Source: Pseudomonas viridiflava (GTDB taxonomy: Bacteria; Pseudomonadota; Gammaproteobacteria; Pseudomonadales; Pseudomonadaceae). From it: a stretch of DNA of 64,000 bases. A program made the position numbers and the translations under genes. The notes beneath the pieces were generated by a model, which was given only the letters and a program-made list of their open reading frames with translations, was not told where the DNA came from and did not search any database. Position 1 is the stretch's first letter; every line of letters starts with the position of its first letter. Of this stretch, positions 11,978-20,251 are shown in pieces. The stretch lies in contig NZ_UTIQ01000001.1 in assembly GCF_900582625.1 (NCBI RefSeq), forward strand, positions 620,001 to 684,000, in the 5' to 3' direction.

Positions 11978-12526
11978 ATGAGCTGGAAAAACACCGAAGC
12001 GCGCTACGGCACTGCGAATATCACCCTGCACTGGCTGATGGTCATTCTGTTGGCGGCGGTCTACGCCTGCATCGAACTGCGCGGGATCTTTCTCAAAGAC
12101 AGCGTCGAACGCGACCTGATGAAGCAGTTTCACTTCATGCTCGGCCTGAGCGTGTTCCTGCTGGTGTGGCTGCGCTTGCTGCTGCGCCTAGTCAGCCCTA
12201 CCCCACTGATCGCGCCGGCGCCGCCGACCTGGCAAATGCTCGCCGCCAAGCTCGTGCACGCGGCACTTTATCTGTTGATGATCGGGCTGCCCTTCGCGGG
12301 CTGGCTGATTCTCAGCGCGGCCGGCAAGCCGGTGCCGTTCTTCGGGCTTGAGCTGCCGCCGCTGGTGGACAAGAACCCGGACCTGGCCAAGCAGATCAAG
12401 GAATGGCACGAGTTAGGCGGTTCGGTGGGGTACTGGCTGATCGGCCTGCACGCCGTGGCTGGCCTGGCGCATCACTACGTGATTCGCGATAACACGCTGC
12501 GGCGCATGTTGCCGAGTCGGCGCTAA
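11978..12526 (+). CDS. cybB: cytochrome b561 family protein
   Basis: 182 aa with four predicted membrane helices and heme-ligand histidines, one in ITLHWLMV (H18), one in QFHFMLG and two in the last helix region (GLHAVAGLAHHY). YceJ/CybB-type proteins are diheme inner-membrane quinol-superoxide or quinol oxidoreductases. RBS AAGGAAA is placed nine bases before the ATG. Gene order mprF-virJ-cybB-kup is conserved in Pseudomonas. It is convergent with kup across a long palindrome. Confidence 0.9.
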   Translation: MSWKNTEARYGTANITLHWLMVILLAAVYACIELRGIFLKDSVERDLMKQFHFMLGLSVFLLVWLRLLLRLVSPTPLIAPAPPTWQMLAAKLVHAALYLLMIGLPFAGWLILSAAGKPVPFFGLELPPLVDKNPDLAKQIKEWHELGGSVGYWLIGLHAVAGLAHHYVIRDNTLRRMLPSRR

Positions 12527-12531
12527 AAACG

Positions 12532-12598
12532 ACTTGGGCTTCCTTTGTCAGCCCAACCTACAAAACCGTAGGTTGGGCTGACAAAGGAAGCCCAACGT
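12532..12598. terminator. long palindrome, probable bidirectional terminator
   Basis: A 28-bp perfect stem begins GTAGGTTGGGCTGACAAAGG on its right arm, with loop AAAACC, and can extend past a single bulged base. AAAAAC lies on the left and TCTTTTA on the right, so it can terminate both cybB and kup. Each arm also carries its own TTGGGCT-N9-AGCCCAA hairpin, allowing a second fold. Confidence 0.85.
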
Positions 12599-12611
12599 CT
12601 TTTACACGAGG

Positions 12612-14498
12612 TTAAATCTCGACCTGCGTTCCCAGCTCGATCACCCGATTAAGCGGCAGGTTGAAGAAGCGCAAGTTGCCGTTAGCGTTTTTCAGCAAGA
12701 AGGCAAACAGCATTTCCCGCCAGCGCGCCATGCCCACCAGCTTGGTGGAAATAATGGTTTCGCGGCTGAGAAAGTACGTGGTGCGCATCGGGCTGAAGTC
12801 CAGCCCTTCGAGGTGACACAGGCCGAGCGCGCCAGGCACGTCGGTTTCGTCCATGAACCCGAAGTGCAACACCACGCGGTAGAAGCCTTCGCCGAAGGCA
12901 TCCACTTCAAAACGTCGCTCGTTAGCGACTCGCGGCTCGTCTTCGTTCATCACCGTCAGCAACACCACCGTTTCGTGCAGCACTTGGTTGTGCAGCAGGT
13001 TATGCAGCAGCGCGTGCGGCACCGCATCGGCGCGGGCGGTGAGGAATACGGCGGTGCCTTGCACGCGATGCGGCGGTTGCACGCGAATACTGCTGATAAA
13101 CAGCGGCAGCGGAATGGCGCTCTCGTCGAGGCGATCCACCAGCAACTGGCGGCCACGCTTCCACGTGGTCATCAGAATAAACAGCGCGCTACCAGCAACC
13201 ACCGGGAAGGCGCCGCCTTGCAGGACCTTGGGCAGGTTGGCGGCGAAGAACAGGCTATCGACCAGAAAGAACGCCAGCAGCATCGGCACCGACACCCATG
13301 GCGACCAGCGCCACAGCAGCAGCACCACCGCCGACACCAGCAACGTGTCGATCAACATGGTGCCCGTCACCGCCACGCCATACGCGGCAGCCAGGGCGCT
13401 GGACGATTCGAAGCCCAGCACCAGCAACACCACGCCCACCATCAACGTCCAGTTCACCGCACCAATGTAAATCTGGCCCTGCTCGTGGCTAGAGGTGTGC
13501 TGAATAAACATGCGCGGCACGTAGCCCAGTTGAATGGCTTGACGCGTCAGGGAGAAGGCCCCGGAAATCACCGCCTGCGAGGCAATGATGGTGGCGAAGG
13601 TCGACAACAGAATCATCGGCAACAGCGCCCAGCTCGGCGCTAGCAAATAGAACGGGTTGCGCGCCGCTTCCGGGTTTTGCAACAGCAAGGCGCCCTGACC
13701 GAAGTAGTTCAGCGCCAAGCCCGGCAGCACCAGCACAAACCAGGCGCGGGCAATCGGCTTGCGGCCGAAGTGGCCCATGTCGGCATACAGCGCCTCGGCG
13801 CCCGTCAGCGACAGCACCACCGCACCGAGAATGGTGATGCCAATGCCAGGGTGGGAAATGAAGAAGTTAACGGCCCAATACGGGTTCAGCGCATGCAGCA
13901 CTTCGGGGCTTTGCATGATGCCGTAGATGCCCAGCACGCTCAGGGCGGTGAACCAGGTGAGCATCACCGGGCCGAATAGAATTCCGATGCGCGCGGTGCC
14001 GTGTTTCTGGATCAGGAACAACGCCACCAGCACCACCAGCGACAACGGCACCACCCAATGGTCGATGCCGTCGAACGCCAACTCCAGACCTTCTACCGCT
14101 GAGAGCACCGAGATGGCCGGCGTGATCATGCTGTCGCCGTAGAACAGCGCCGCGCCGAACAGGCCGAGCAGCACCAGCACATTGCGCAGTTTCGGGTAGT
14201 CATTGGCCGCGCGACGGGCCAATGCGGTCAGGGCCATGACGCCGCCCTCGCCCTGGTTGTCGGCGCGCAGCATAAAGAGCACGTACTTGAGCGACACCAC
14301 CCAGAACAGCGACCAGAAAATCAGCGACAGAATGCCCAGCACACCGTCATGGTTGGCCTGCACGCCATAGTGCGGGCTGAACACTTCTTTAAGGGTGTAC
14401 AGCGGACTGGTACCGATATCGCCAAACACTACACCGACGGCGGCGACCATCAGGCTGACGGTCGAAGACTTACCGGGCGCGGACTGCGCTTTGGACAT
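12612..14498 (-). CDS. kup: low-affinity potassium uptake protein Kup
   Basis: 628-aa KUP/HAK/KT family K+/H+ symporter of the inner membrane. The N-terminal signature [19 protein letters not shown] is present, followed by about 12 membrane helices (to about residue 460) and a soluble C-terminal domain. The ATG at 14498 is preceded by CAGGAGCTTAGTGC. Length matches E. coli Kup (622). It is convergent with cybB and divergent from rimO. Confidence 0.97.
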   Translation of the reverse strand: MSKAQSAPGKSSTVSLMVAAVGVVFGDIGTSPLYTLKEVFSPHYGVQANHDGVLGILSLIFWSLFWVVSLKYVLFMLRADNQGEGGVMALTALARRAANDYPKLRNVLVLLGLFGAALFYGDSMITPAISVLSAVEGLELAFDGIDHWVVPLSLVVLVALFLIQKHGTARIGILFGPVMLTWFTALSVLGIYGIMQSPEVLHALNPYWAVNFFISHPGIGITILGAVVLSLTGAEALYADMGHFGRKPIARAWFVLVLPGLALNYFGQGALLLQNPEAARNPFYLLAPSWALLPMILLSTFATIIASQAVISGAFSLTRQAIQLGYVPRMFIQHTSSHEQGQIYIGAVNWTLMVGVVLLVLGFESSSALAAAYGVAVTGTMLIDTLLVSAVVLLLWRWSPWVSVPMLLAFFLVDSLFFAANLPKVLQGGAFPVVAGSALFILMTTWKRGRQLLVDRLDESAIPLPLFISSIRVQPPHRVQGTAVFLTARADAVPHALLHNLLHNQVLHETVVLLTVMNEDEPRVANERRFEVDAFGEGFYRVVLHFGFMDETDVPGALGLCHLEGLDFSPMRTTYFLSRETIISTKLVGMARWREMLFAFLLKNANGNLRFFNLPLNRVIELGTQVEI

Positions 14499-14807
14499 GC
14501 ACTAAGCTCCTGAGTGAATCGTGTGCACCTGAAACTGGGCGGCTTTATACCTGAAACTCCGCGTCCAGAGCACCTGTTTACGCTGGCTGAGCCGGCAAAC
14601 CCGAACAAACAAACGCAGCTTTTCTATAAATGAACGACCGTTGCCCCAAGCAATTCAAGCGCGTCTGCCCGCGCAGCGCCCGCCCAGAGCATAGCTGAGG
14701 CCTCACCTGCCGGATGGAGGCTGGTCAAGCGGGTGGCCTGCCGCTAGAATTGCGCACTTTTTGACCAGAGGCGCCCAAAGCGCCCGTCCAAACGCCTGAG
14801 GTTAGTC
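14499..14807. other. divergent kup/rimO intergenic region
   Basis: 309 bp with no supported gene. On the rimO side a TAGAAT -10 candidate lies at 14745-14750 with only a weak -35. On the kup side the direct repeat ACCTGAAACT occurs twice (14526 and 14550 area), and an AT-rich CTTTTCTATAAATG stretch could hold the kup promoter. I see no riboswitch structure. Confidence 0.45.
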
Positions 14808-16136
14808 ATGTCCACCGTCGCCACGCCGAAAGTCGGCTTCGTATCCCTGGGTTGCCCCAAGGCACTCGTCGATTCCGAACGCATCCTCACCCAGTTGCGC
14901 ATGGAAGGCTACGAAGTCGTGGCGACCTATCAGGACGCCGACGTGGTGGTGGTCAACACCTGCGGTTTCATCGACACCGCGAAAGCTGAATCGTTGGAAG
15001 TGATCGGCGAAGCCATCGCCGAAAACGGCAAAGTCATTGTCACCGGCTGCATGGGCGTGGAAGAAAGCGCCATCCGCAACGTGCACCCCAGCGTATTGGC
15101 CGTTACCGGTCCGCAGCAGTACGAACAAGTGGTCAACGCCGTGCACGACGCGGTGCCGCCCCGTAAAGACCACAACCCGCTTATCGACCTGGTGCCGCCG
15201 CAAGGCATCAAGCTCACCCCGCGCCACTACGCCTACCTGAAGATTTCCGAAGGCTGCAATCACAGCTGCAGCTTCTGCATTATTCCATCGATGCGCGGCA
15301 AGCTGGTCAGCCGTCCGGTGGGCGAGGTGCTGAGCGAGGCCGAGCGTCTGGTTAAAGCGGGGGTCAAAGAGCTGCTGGTGATTTCGCAAGACACCAGCGC
15401 CTACGGCGTCGACGTGAAGTACAAAACCGACTTCTGGAACGGCCAGCCGGTGAAAACCCGCATGCTCGAGCTGTGCCAGGCACTCAGCACATTGGGCGTG
15501 TGGGTGCGCTTGCACTACGTGTACCCGTACCCGAACGTCGACGACGTTATTCCGCTGATGGCGGCGGGCAAAATCCTGCCGTACCTGGACATCCCGTTCC
15601 AGCACGCCAGCCCGAAAATCCTCAAAGCCATGAAGCGCCCGGCGTTCGAAGACCGCACCCTGGCCCGCATCAAGAGCTGGCGCGAGCAGTGCCCGGAACT
15701 GATTATTCGCTCCACCTTTATCGTCGGCTTCCCCGGCGAAACCGAAGAAGACTTCCAGTACCTGCTCAACTGGCTGACCGAAGCCCAGCTCGACCGCGTC
15801 GGCTGCTTCCAGTACTCGCCCGTTGAAGGCGCTCCGGCCAACTTGCTGGATGCGCAAGTCGTGCCGGACGACGTCAAGCAATCGCGCTGGGACCGTTTCA
15901 TGGAACACCAGCAAGCCATCAGCGCCGCCCGCCTGCAGCTGAAAATTGGCAAAGAGATTGAAGTCCTGATCGATGAAGTGGACGAGCAAGGCGCCATCGG
16001 CCGCAGCTTCTTCGACGCCCCGGAAATTGACGGCCGCGTGTATGTCGACAGCGACCAGGACCTCAAGCCCGGCGACAAAGTGATGTGCCGCGTCACCGAC
16101 GCCGACGAGTACGACCTCTGGGCCGAAACCCTGTAA
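14808..16136 (+). CDS. rimO: ribosomal protein uS12 methylthiotransferase
   Basis: 442-aa radical SAM enzyme that methylthiolates Asp88 of S12. Parts in order: N-terminal UPF0004 domain with the first cluster cysteines ([20 protein letters not shown]), the radical SAM cluster C150-x3-C154-x2-C157 (GCNHSCSFC), and a C-terminal TRAM domain ending in [11 protein letters not shown]. Length agrees with E. coli RimO. It is monocistronic, closed by a terminator at 16139. Confidence 0.97.
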   Translation: MSTVATPKVGFVSLGCPKALVDSERILTQLRMEGYEVVATYQDADVVVVNTCGFIDTAKAESLEVIGEAIAENGKVIVTGCMGVEESAIRNVHPSVLAVTGPQQYEQVVNAVHDAVPPRKDHNPLIDLVPPQGIKLTPRHYAYLKISEGCNHSCSFCIIPSMRGKLVSRPVGEVLSEAERLVKAGVKELLVISQDTSAYGVDVKYKTDFWNGQPVKTRMLELCQALSTLGVWVRLHYVYPYPNVDDVIPLMAAGKILPYLDIPFQHASPKILKAMKRPAFEDRTLARIKSWREQCPELIIRSTFIVGFPGETEEDFQYLLNWLTEAQLDRVGCFQYSPVEGAPANLLDAQVVPDDVKQSRWDRFMEHQQAISAARLQLKIGKEIEVLIDEVDEQGAIGRSFFDAPEIDGRVYVDSDQDLKPGDKVMCRVTDADEYDLWAETL

Positions 16137-16138
16137 AC

Positions 16139-16167
16139 AAAAAGCCCCGCCGATGCGGGGCTTTTTT
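16139..16167 (+). terminator. rimO terminator
   Basis: AAAAGCCCCGC / GCGGGGCTTTTTT hairpin directly after the stop codon. Confidence 0.92.
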
Positions 16168-16188
16168 ATGGCCGCTCGCCACCTCGTT

Positions 16189-16222
16189 CCCGTAGGAGCG
16201 AGCGTGCTCGCGAAGCGGTCGT
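16189..16222. repeat. REP element (GAGCGAGC/GCTCGCGA type)
   Basis: CGTAGGAGCGAGCGTGCTCG followed by CGAAGCGG is a typical fluorescens-group REP hairpin, present once here after rimO. Confidence 0.7.
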
Positions 16223-16379
16223 GCAGGCGGACACCGTTTACAGGGTTCGCCAGCAAGCTGGCTTTTACCACGCAAGCCCATGTCTCCCACCGCTGCCATT
16301 GCGTAGCTGCAAGGCAGCGCATTGCAGGCCAGCGACTAAACTCGGTAACTCCACGTTCCGAAGAACAGGAGGCCCTGTC

Positions 16380-16853
16380 ATGCAGAAAATCGGTCCTTGC
16401 CTATGGTTCGACACCCAGGCCGAAGAAGCGGCGAACTTCTATGTGTCGGTGTTTCGCAATTCGCGAATCATCGAAACCAACTACTTTCTCGAAGGCGCGC
16501 CCAAGCCGGCAGGTTCGGTGATGACCGTGCGTTTCAGCCTCGACGGGGAAGAATTCATTGCCTTGAACGGCGGCCCGGAGTTTCAGTTTTCACCCGCGGT
16601 ATCGTTTGTTGCCAATTGCGCTGACCAGTTCGAAGTCGACCGCCTGTGGGCCGCGCTGCTCGACGGCGGTCAGGAAGTGCAGTGCGGCTGGCTCACGGAC
16701 AAATACGGAGTTTCCTGGCAAGTGGTGCCCACGGCGATTTACGACATGCTCAACAGCCCCGACAAGGCGGCCGCGCAGCGAGCCTTCAGCGCCATGCTGG
16801 GCATGATCAAACTGGACGTCGCCACGCTGCGCAAAGCCTACGCCGGCAGCTAA
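16380..16853 (+). CDS. VOC superfamily protein (PhnB/3-demethylubiquinone methyltransferase-like fold)
   Basis: 157 aa, soluble. It begins KIGPCLWFDTQAEEAANFYVSVF and contains DKYGVSWQVVPTAIYDML, both characteristic of the PF06983 (3-dmu-9_3-mt) branch of vicinal-oxygen-chelate proteins. The annotation as a methyltransferase is historical; no substrate is known. The ATG at 16380 has AGGAGG seven bases upstream, so the start is firm. Confidence 0.88.
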   Translation: MQKIGPCLWFDTQAEEAANFYVSVFRNSRIIETNYFLEGAPKPAGSVMTVRFSLDGEEFIALNGGPEFQFSPAVSFVANCADQFEVDRLWAALLDGGQEVQCGWLTDKYGVSWQVVPTAIYDMLNSPDKAAAQRAFSAMLGMIKLDVATLRKAYAGS

Positions 16854-16940
16854 GGTTAAGCAGGCCGCCCGAGCCAATCAGGCGGGCCTTACTCAGCCCA
16901 GGCGGGTACAATGCCCGCCCACTTCTTTACGGCCCTCGTC

Positions 16941-17651
16941 ATGACAGACCCCATTCGCCTTTCCAAACGCCTGATCGAAGTGATCGGCTGCTCGCGCCGC
17001 GAGGCCGAACTGTATATCGAGGGCGGCTGGGTGACCGTGGATGGCGAAGTCGTCGACGAGCCGCAATTCAAGGTCGGCGAGCAAACCGTCGCCCTGCTGC
17101 CGGACGCCGTGCTGACGGCGCCGGAGCCGGTCACCATTCTGTTCAACCAACTGCCGGACCTGGACATCGACGCCGCCCACGCGCTGATAAGCCCCGGCAC
17201 CCTGTCGGCCGAACACCGCTTCGGCACCCGCCCGCTCAAGGGCCACTTCCTGCGCCTGAACAGCAGCGCACCGTTGCAGAAAAATGCGTCGGGCCTGCTG
17301 GTGTTTACCCAGGACTGGAAGATTCTGCGCAAGCTCACCGACGACCTGGCCAAGATCGAGCAGGAGTACGTGGTGGAAGTCAGCGGCGAAATGATAGAGC
17401 ACGGCTTGAGCCGCCTCAACCAGGGCCGCACCCACAAAGGCCAGGTGCTGCCACCGGTTAAAGCCAGCTGGCAGAGCGAAACGCGCCTGCGCTTTGCGTT
17501 AAAGAATCCGGCGCCGGGCCTGGTTGCCGCACTTTGCGCCAGCGTTGGCCTGACGCCGACCAGTATCAAGCGCATCCGCATCGGCGGCGTGTCGATGGGC
17601 AAGCTGCCTGCCGGGCAGTGGCGCTACCTGGCCAAAACCGAAAAATTCTAA
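16941..17651 (+). CDS. RsuA/RluF-type pseudouridine synthase homologue lacking the catalytic Asp
   Basis: 236 aa from the ATG at 16941; the open frame extends to 16911, but a TACAAT -10 candidate sits there. The N-terminal S4 RNA-binding domain is clear (LSKRLIEVIGCSRREAELYI ... VTVDG). The second domain has the family block ending in SGLLVFTQD, but where active members read R-L-D-x-x-[ST]-x-GLL this protein reads P-L-Q-K-N-A-S-GLL, so Q113 replaces the catalytic Asp. The C-terminal LTPTSIKRIRIGGVSMGKL motif is kept. It may be an RNA-binding protein without isomerase activity, or use another residue. Confidence 0.85.
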   Translation: MTDPIRLSKRLIEVIGCSRREAELYIEGGWVTVDGEVVDEPQFKVGEQTVALLPDAVLTAPEPVTILFNQLPDLDIDAAHALISPGTLSAEHRFGTRPLKGHFLRLNSSAPLQKNASGLLVFTQDWKILRKLTDDLAKIEQEYVVEVSGEMIEHGLSRLNQGRTHKGQVLPPVKASWQSETRLRFALKNPAPGLVAALCASVGLTPTSIKRIRIGGVSMGKLPAGQWRYLAKTEKF

Positions 17652-17689
17652 GGCCGCCGCGCCGCCCTTCCCTTTTCAGGACCGCTCTC

Positions 17690-18154
17690 ATGATCAACAA
17701 CGACGTACTGCGCAGCGTGCGCTACATGCTCGACCTCAGCGACGCGAAGGTGGTGCAGGTCATCAAACTGTCCGGCCTGGACGTGGACCTCGATACCCTT
17801 CGCGCCTACCTGAAAAAGGATGAAGAAGAGGGTTACCTGGAGTGTGACGATGATGTGCTCGCGCATTTCCTCGACGGGCTGATCGTGCACCTGCGCGGCA
17901 AAGATGACAGCCGCCCGGCGCAGCCCATCGAACTGCCGGTCACCAATAACATGGTGCTGAAGAAACTGCGTGTCGCCTTCGAGCTTAAAGAAGAAGACCT
18001 GCACGAGATTTTGCAGAGCGTGGATTTCCCCGTGAGCAAGCCGGAACTCAGCGCCTTGTTCCGCAAGTTCGGCCATAGCAACTACCGCACCTGTGGCGAC
18101 CAGTTGCTGCGCAATTTCCTCAAAGGCTTGACCCAGCGCGTGCGCGACAAATAA
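17690..18154 (+). CDS. YehS-like DUF1456 protein
   Basis: 154 aa with two tandem repeats of the DUF1456 unit: NNDVLRSVRYMLDLSDAKVVQV near residue 3 and NNMVLKKLRVAFELKEEDLHEI near residue 85. YehS-type proteins are cytosolic and of unknown function. The ATG at 17690 follows TCAGGACCGC. It starts 38 bp after the pseudouridine synthase homologue and is probably co-transcribed. Confidence 0.88.
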   Translation: MINNDVLRSVRYMLDLSDAKVVQVIKLSGLDVDLDTLRAYLKKDEEEGYLECDDDVLAHFLDGLIVHLRGKDDSRPAQPIELPVTNNMVLKKLRVAFELKEEDLHEILQSVDFPVSKPELSALFRKFGHSNYRTCGDQLLRNFLKGLTQRVRDK

Positions 18155-18160
18155 CCAACT

Positions 18161-18224
18161 GTGGGAGCGGCTTCAGCCGCGATGCGTTAGCCATGAAACG
18201 CATCGCGACTGAAGCCGCTCCCAC
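18161..18224. repeat. inverted pair of REP elements
   Basis: GTGGGAGCGGCTTCAGCCGC followed by GATGCG, then 14 bp later the reverse complement CGCATCGCGACTGAAGCCGC and TCCCAC. Such head-to-head pairs are common Pseudomonas REPINs and may act as the terminator of the YehS unit. Confidence 0.88.
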
Positions 18225-18331
18225 ACGAACAGCGTTCTGCATAACCTCGCATTCTCAGCGGCAATAGTTCCTGCGTAATCGCGCCCCGCGCATTAGGGTA
18301 GTTGCACAACAACCCTAAAAGAGCGCTCCCC

Positions 18332-19102
18332 ATGCATTCCTACTTTTCCCTGCAAGGCCGCACCGCGCTGGTGACCGGCGGCACTCGCGGTATTGGCAAG
18401 ATGATCGCCAAGGCATTTGTTGAAGCCGGCGCCCGCGTGTATGTGTGCGCCCGCGATGGCGAAGCGTGCGCCGCCACGGCCGCCGAATTGTCGGCCTTCG
18501 GTGAATGCCATGGCATCGCCGCCAACCTCGCCCATGAGGAAGGTGTGGTCGCCTTGGCAGAGCAACTGAGCGGGCAAATCGACAAGCTCGACATTCTGGT
18601 CAACAACGCCGGCACCACCTGGGGCGCGCCGCTGGAAACCTATCCGGTGAAGGGTTTTGAAAAGGTCATGCAGTTGAACGTGACCTCAGTGTTCTTGTGC
18701 ATCCAGAAACTCCTGCCTCTGCTGCGCAAAGCCGGCAACAGCGAGAGCCCGGCGCGGGTCATCAACATCGGCTCGGTGGCGGGCATCACCTCCTACGGCG
18801 AAGAGGCTTATGCCTATGGCCCGAGCAAGGCGGCGCTGCATCATTTGTCGCGCTCGCTGGCGCGGGACCTGGTGGGTCAGCACATCAACGTCAACGTCAT
18901 CGCCCCCGGCCGTTTCCCGAGCAAGATGACCAGCCATATCGCCAACGATGAAGAAGCGCTGGCTGAAGACACCGCGATCATTCCGATGAAGCGTTGGGGA
19001 CGTGAAGAGGAAATGGGCGCGTTGGCGATTGCGTTGGCGAGCAAGGCTGGCGCGTATATGACCGGCGCAGTAGTTCCCATCGACGGCGGTTTTGCGATGT
19101 AG
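18332..19102 (+). CDS. rhlG: SDR oxidoreductase, RhlG-like NADPH-dependent reductase
   Basis: 256 aa short-chain dehydrogenase/reductase. Nucleotide-binding TGGTRGIG is at residues 15-22, NNAG at 91-94, catalytic S148 (GSVAG), Y162 and K166 (YGPSK). Closest remembered relative is RhlG of P. aeruginosa (same MHPYFSL-type start and PGRFPSKMT segment), which reduces beta-ketoacyl substrates. No rhlAB genes are nearby, so a rhamnolipid role should not be assumed. The start at 18332 was chosen over 18302 to match that N-terminus. Confidence 0.8.
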   Translation: MHSYFSLQGRTALVTGGTRGIGKMIAKAFVEAGARVYVCARDGEACAATAAELSAFGECHGIAANLAHEEGVVALAEQLSGQIDKLDILVNNAGTTWGAPLETYPVKGFEKVMQLNVTSVFLCIQKLLPLLRKAGNSESPARVINIGSVAGITSYGEEAYAYGPSKAALHHLSRSLARDLVGQHINVNVIAPGRFPSKMTSHIANDEEALAEDTAIIPMKRWGREEEMGALAIALASKAGAYMTGAVVPIDGGFAM

Positions 19103-19120
19103 ACCGTAACGCTCTTCCGG

Positions 19121-19215
19121 TCGTCGACCATACGGCGTTGAAACCTCGTTTTGAATGCTCACGTACTGCAGTACGCTGCGCTTCAAAACGAGGTTTCGCC
19201 TTGTCTGGTCTTAGC
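19121..19215 (+). repeat. structured covarying repeat, copy A (left of trmO)
   Basis: A 70-nt core at 19134-19203 folds into one long hairpin: stem GAAACCTCGTTTTGAA / TTCAAAACGAGGTTTC, then conserved TGCTCA and CTGCGC around an apical palindrome CGTACTGCAGTACG. Conserved ends are GGCGTT and GCCTTG. An outer ACGCTCTT / AAGAGCGT pair may close the structure. It matches copy B in position and length with different, compensating stem bases. Confidence 0.8.
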
Positions 19216-19303
19216 CCGAAAGAGCGTGATTCAAGAGCCGAACAGCAGTTAGCCAACTCAAGAGCTTTTTCTAAACGTCAGATGTGACAGGTATGATTGG
19301 CCC

Positions 19304-19325
19304 GGTTTTTCAGCCGGGCTTTTTT
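19304..19325 (+). terminator. terminator-like hairpin abutting the trmO start codon
   Basis: GCCCGG / CCGGGC-type hairpin (CCCGG-TTTTTCAG-CCGGG) followed by TTTTTT and immediately the ATG of trmO at 19326. No Shine-Dalgarno sequence is visible between hairpin and start. Confidence 0.6.
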
Positions 19326-20018
19326 ATGTCTTATTCGGTCTCCCCAATCGGCGTGGTGCGCTCCTGCTTCAAGGAGAAGTTCGCCATTCCCCGCCAACCG
19401 CAACTGGCCCCCGCCGCGCGCGGGGTGCTGGAATTGCTTCCGCCGTTCGACAGCGGCGAGGCCGTGGCGGGCTTGGAGCAAGTCAGTCATGTGTGGCTGC
19501 TCTTTCTGTTTCATCAGGCGCTGGAAGACAAACCGCGCCTGAAAGTGCGCCCGCCGCGCCTGGGGGGGAATCAATCGATGGGCGTATTCGCCACGCGCGC
19601 CACGCACCGGCCCAACGGCATCGGTCAGTCGGTGGTCAAGCTTGAACGCGTGGAGGCCGGCAAGCTCTGGCTATCCGGCATCGACCTGCTCGACGGCACG
19701 CCGGTGCTGGATATCAAACCCTACGTGCCGTATGCCGACTCAGTGGCCAGCGCGTTCAACCACATGGCCGCTGGCGCGCCGACGCTGATAGATGTAGTGT
19801 GGAGCGATGCAGCCCTGGCTCAGGCGCTGGAGCACGGCCAGCGGTTGCAGCAACCGGTGCGGGAGTTGATCGAACAATGCCTGGCGCAAGACCCGAGGCC
19901 TGCGTATCAGCAGCCTGAGCCCAGCCGTATTTACGGCACGCAATTTTGGGATGTTCAGGTGCGCTGGCATTACCCGACGCCGGAGCAGATTTGTGTGGTT
20001 GAGGTGGTTGCAGCGTAA
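19326..20018 (+). CDS. trmO: tRNA (t6A37) N6-methyltransferase TrmO (TsaA)
   Basis: 230 aa, TsaA/UPF0066 family: SAM-dependent methylation of N6 of threonylcarbamoyladenosine-37 in certain tRNAs. Seen motifs are SPIGVVRS at the start, VSHVWLLFLFH, the SAM-binding region FATRATHRPNGIGQS, and LDIKPYVPYADS. The C-terminal SRIYGTQFWDVQVRWHYP domain is typical. ATG 19326 gives the usual N-terminus; GTG 19284 and ATG 19293 upstream are in frame but would read through the hairpin. It is flanked by an inverted pair of structured repeats. Confidence 0.93.
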   Translation: MSYSVSPIGVVRSCFKEKFAIPRQPQLAPAARGVLELLPPFDSGEAVAGLEQVSHVWLLFLFHQALEDKPRLKVRPPRLGGNQSMGVFATRATHRPNGIGQSVVKLERVEAGKLWLSGIDLLDGTPVLDIKPYVPYADSVASAFNHMAAGAPTLIDVVWSDAALAQALEHGQRLQQPVRELIEQCLAQDPRPAYQQPEPSRIYGTQFWDVQVRWHYPTPEQICVVEVVAA

Positions 20019-20074
20019 CCGCCGCATCGCTCTTTTGCGATCTCAGCATCACGCCTATCGAGATTGAGCGAGCT

Positions 20075-20165
20075 AGAGCAGTGCAAGGCAAAAATGTTTT
20101 TTAAAGCGCAGTTGGCTGTAGCCAATGAGCATTTAAAAAACATTTTTAACGCCGCAATGCCGACG
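20075..20165 (-). repeat. structured covarying repeat, copy B (right of trmO, inverted)
   Basis: The core occupies 20084-20153 on the minus strand. Read 5' to 3' it has GGCGTT, stem AAAAATGTTTTTTAAA / TTTAAAAAACATTTTT, TGCTCA, apical palindrome TTGGCTACAGCCAA, CTGCGC and GCCTTG. Every segment has the same length as in copy A (28+14+28 nt) although the helix arms differ in sequence. Confidence 0.8.
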
Positions 20166-20210
20166 CGCAGCCGATCGGTCATTGATGAAAAACCCGTTTT
20201 TCCAAGCCAT

Positions 20211-20243
20211 AAAAAAACCCGCCATATAGGCGGGCTTTTTATT
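20211..20243. terminator. bidirectional terminator between trmO and fpr
   Basis: AAAAAACCCGCC / GGCGGGCTTTTT hairpin with A-run on one side and T-run on the other, between the convergent genes. Confidence 0.9.
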
Positions 20244-20251
20244 CTTCGCGA

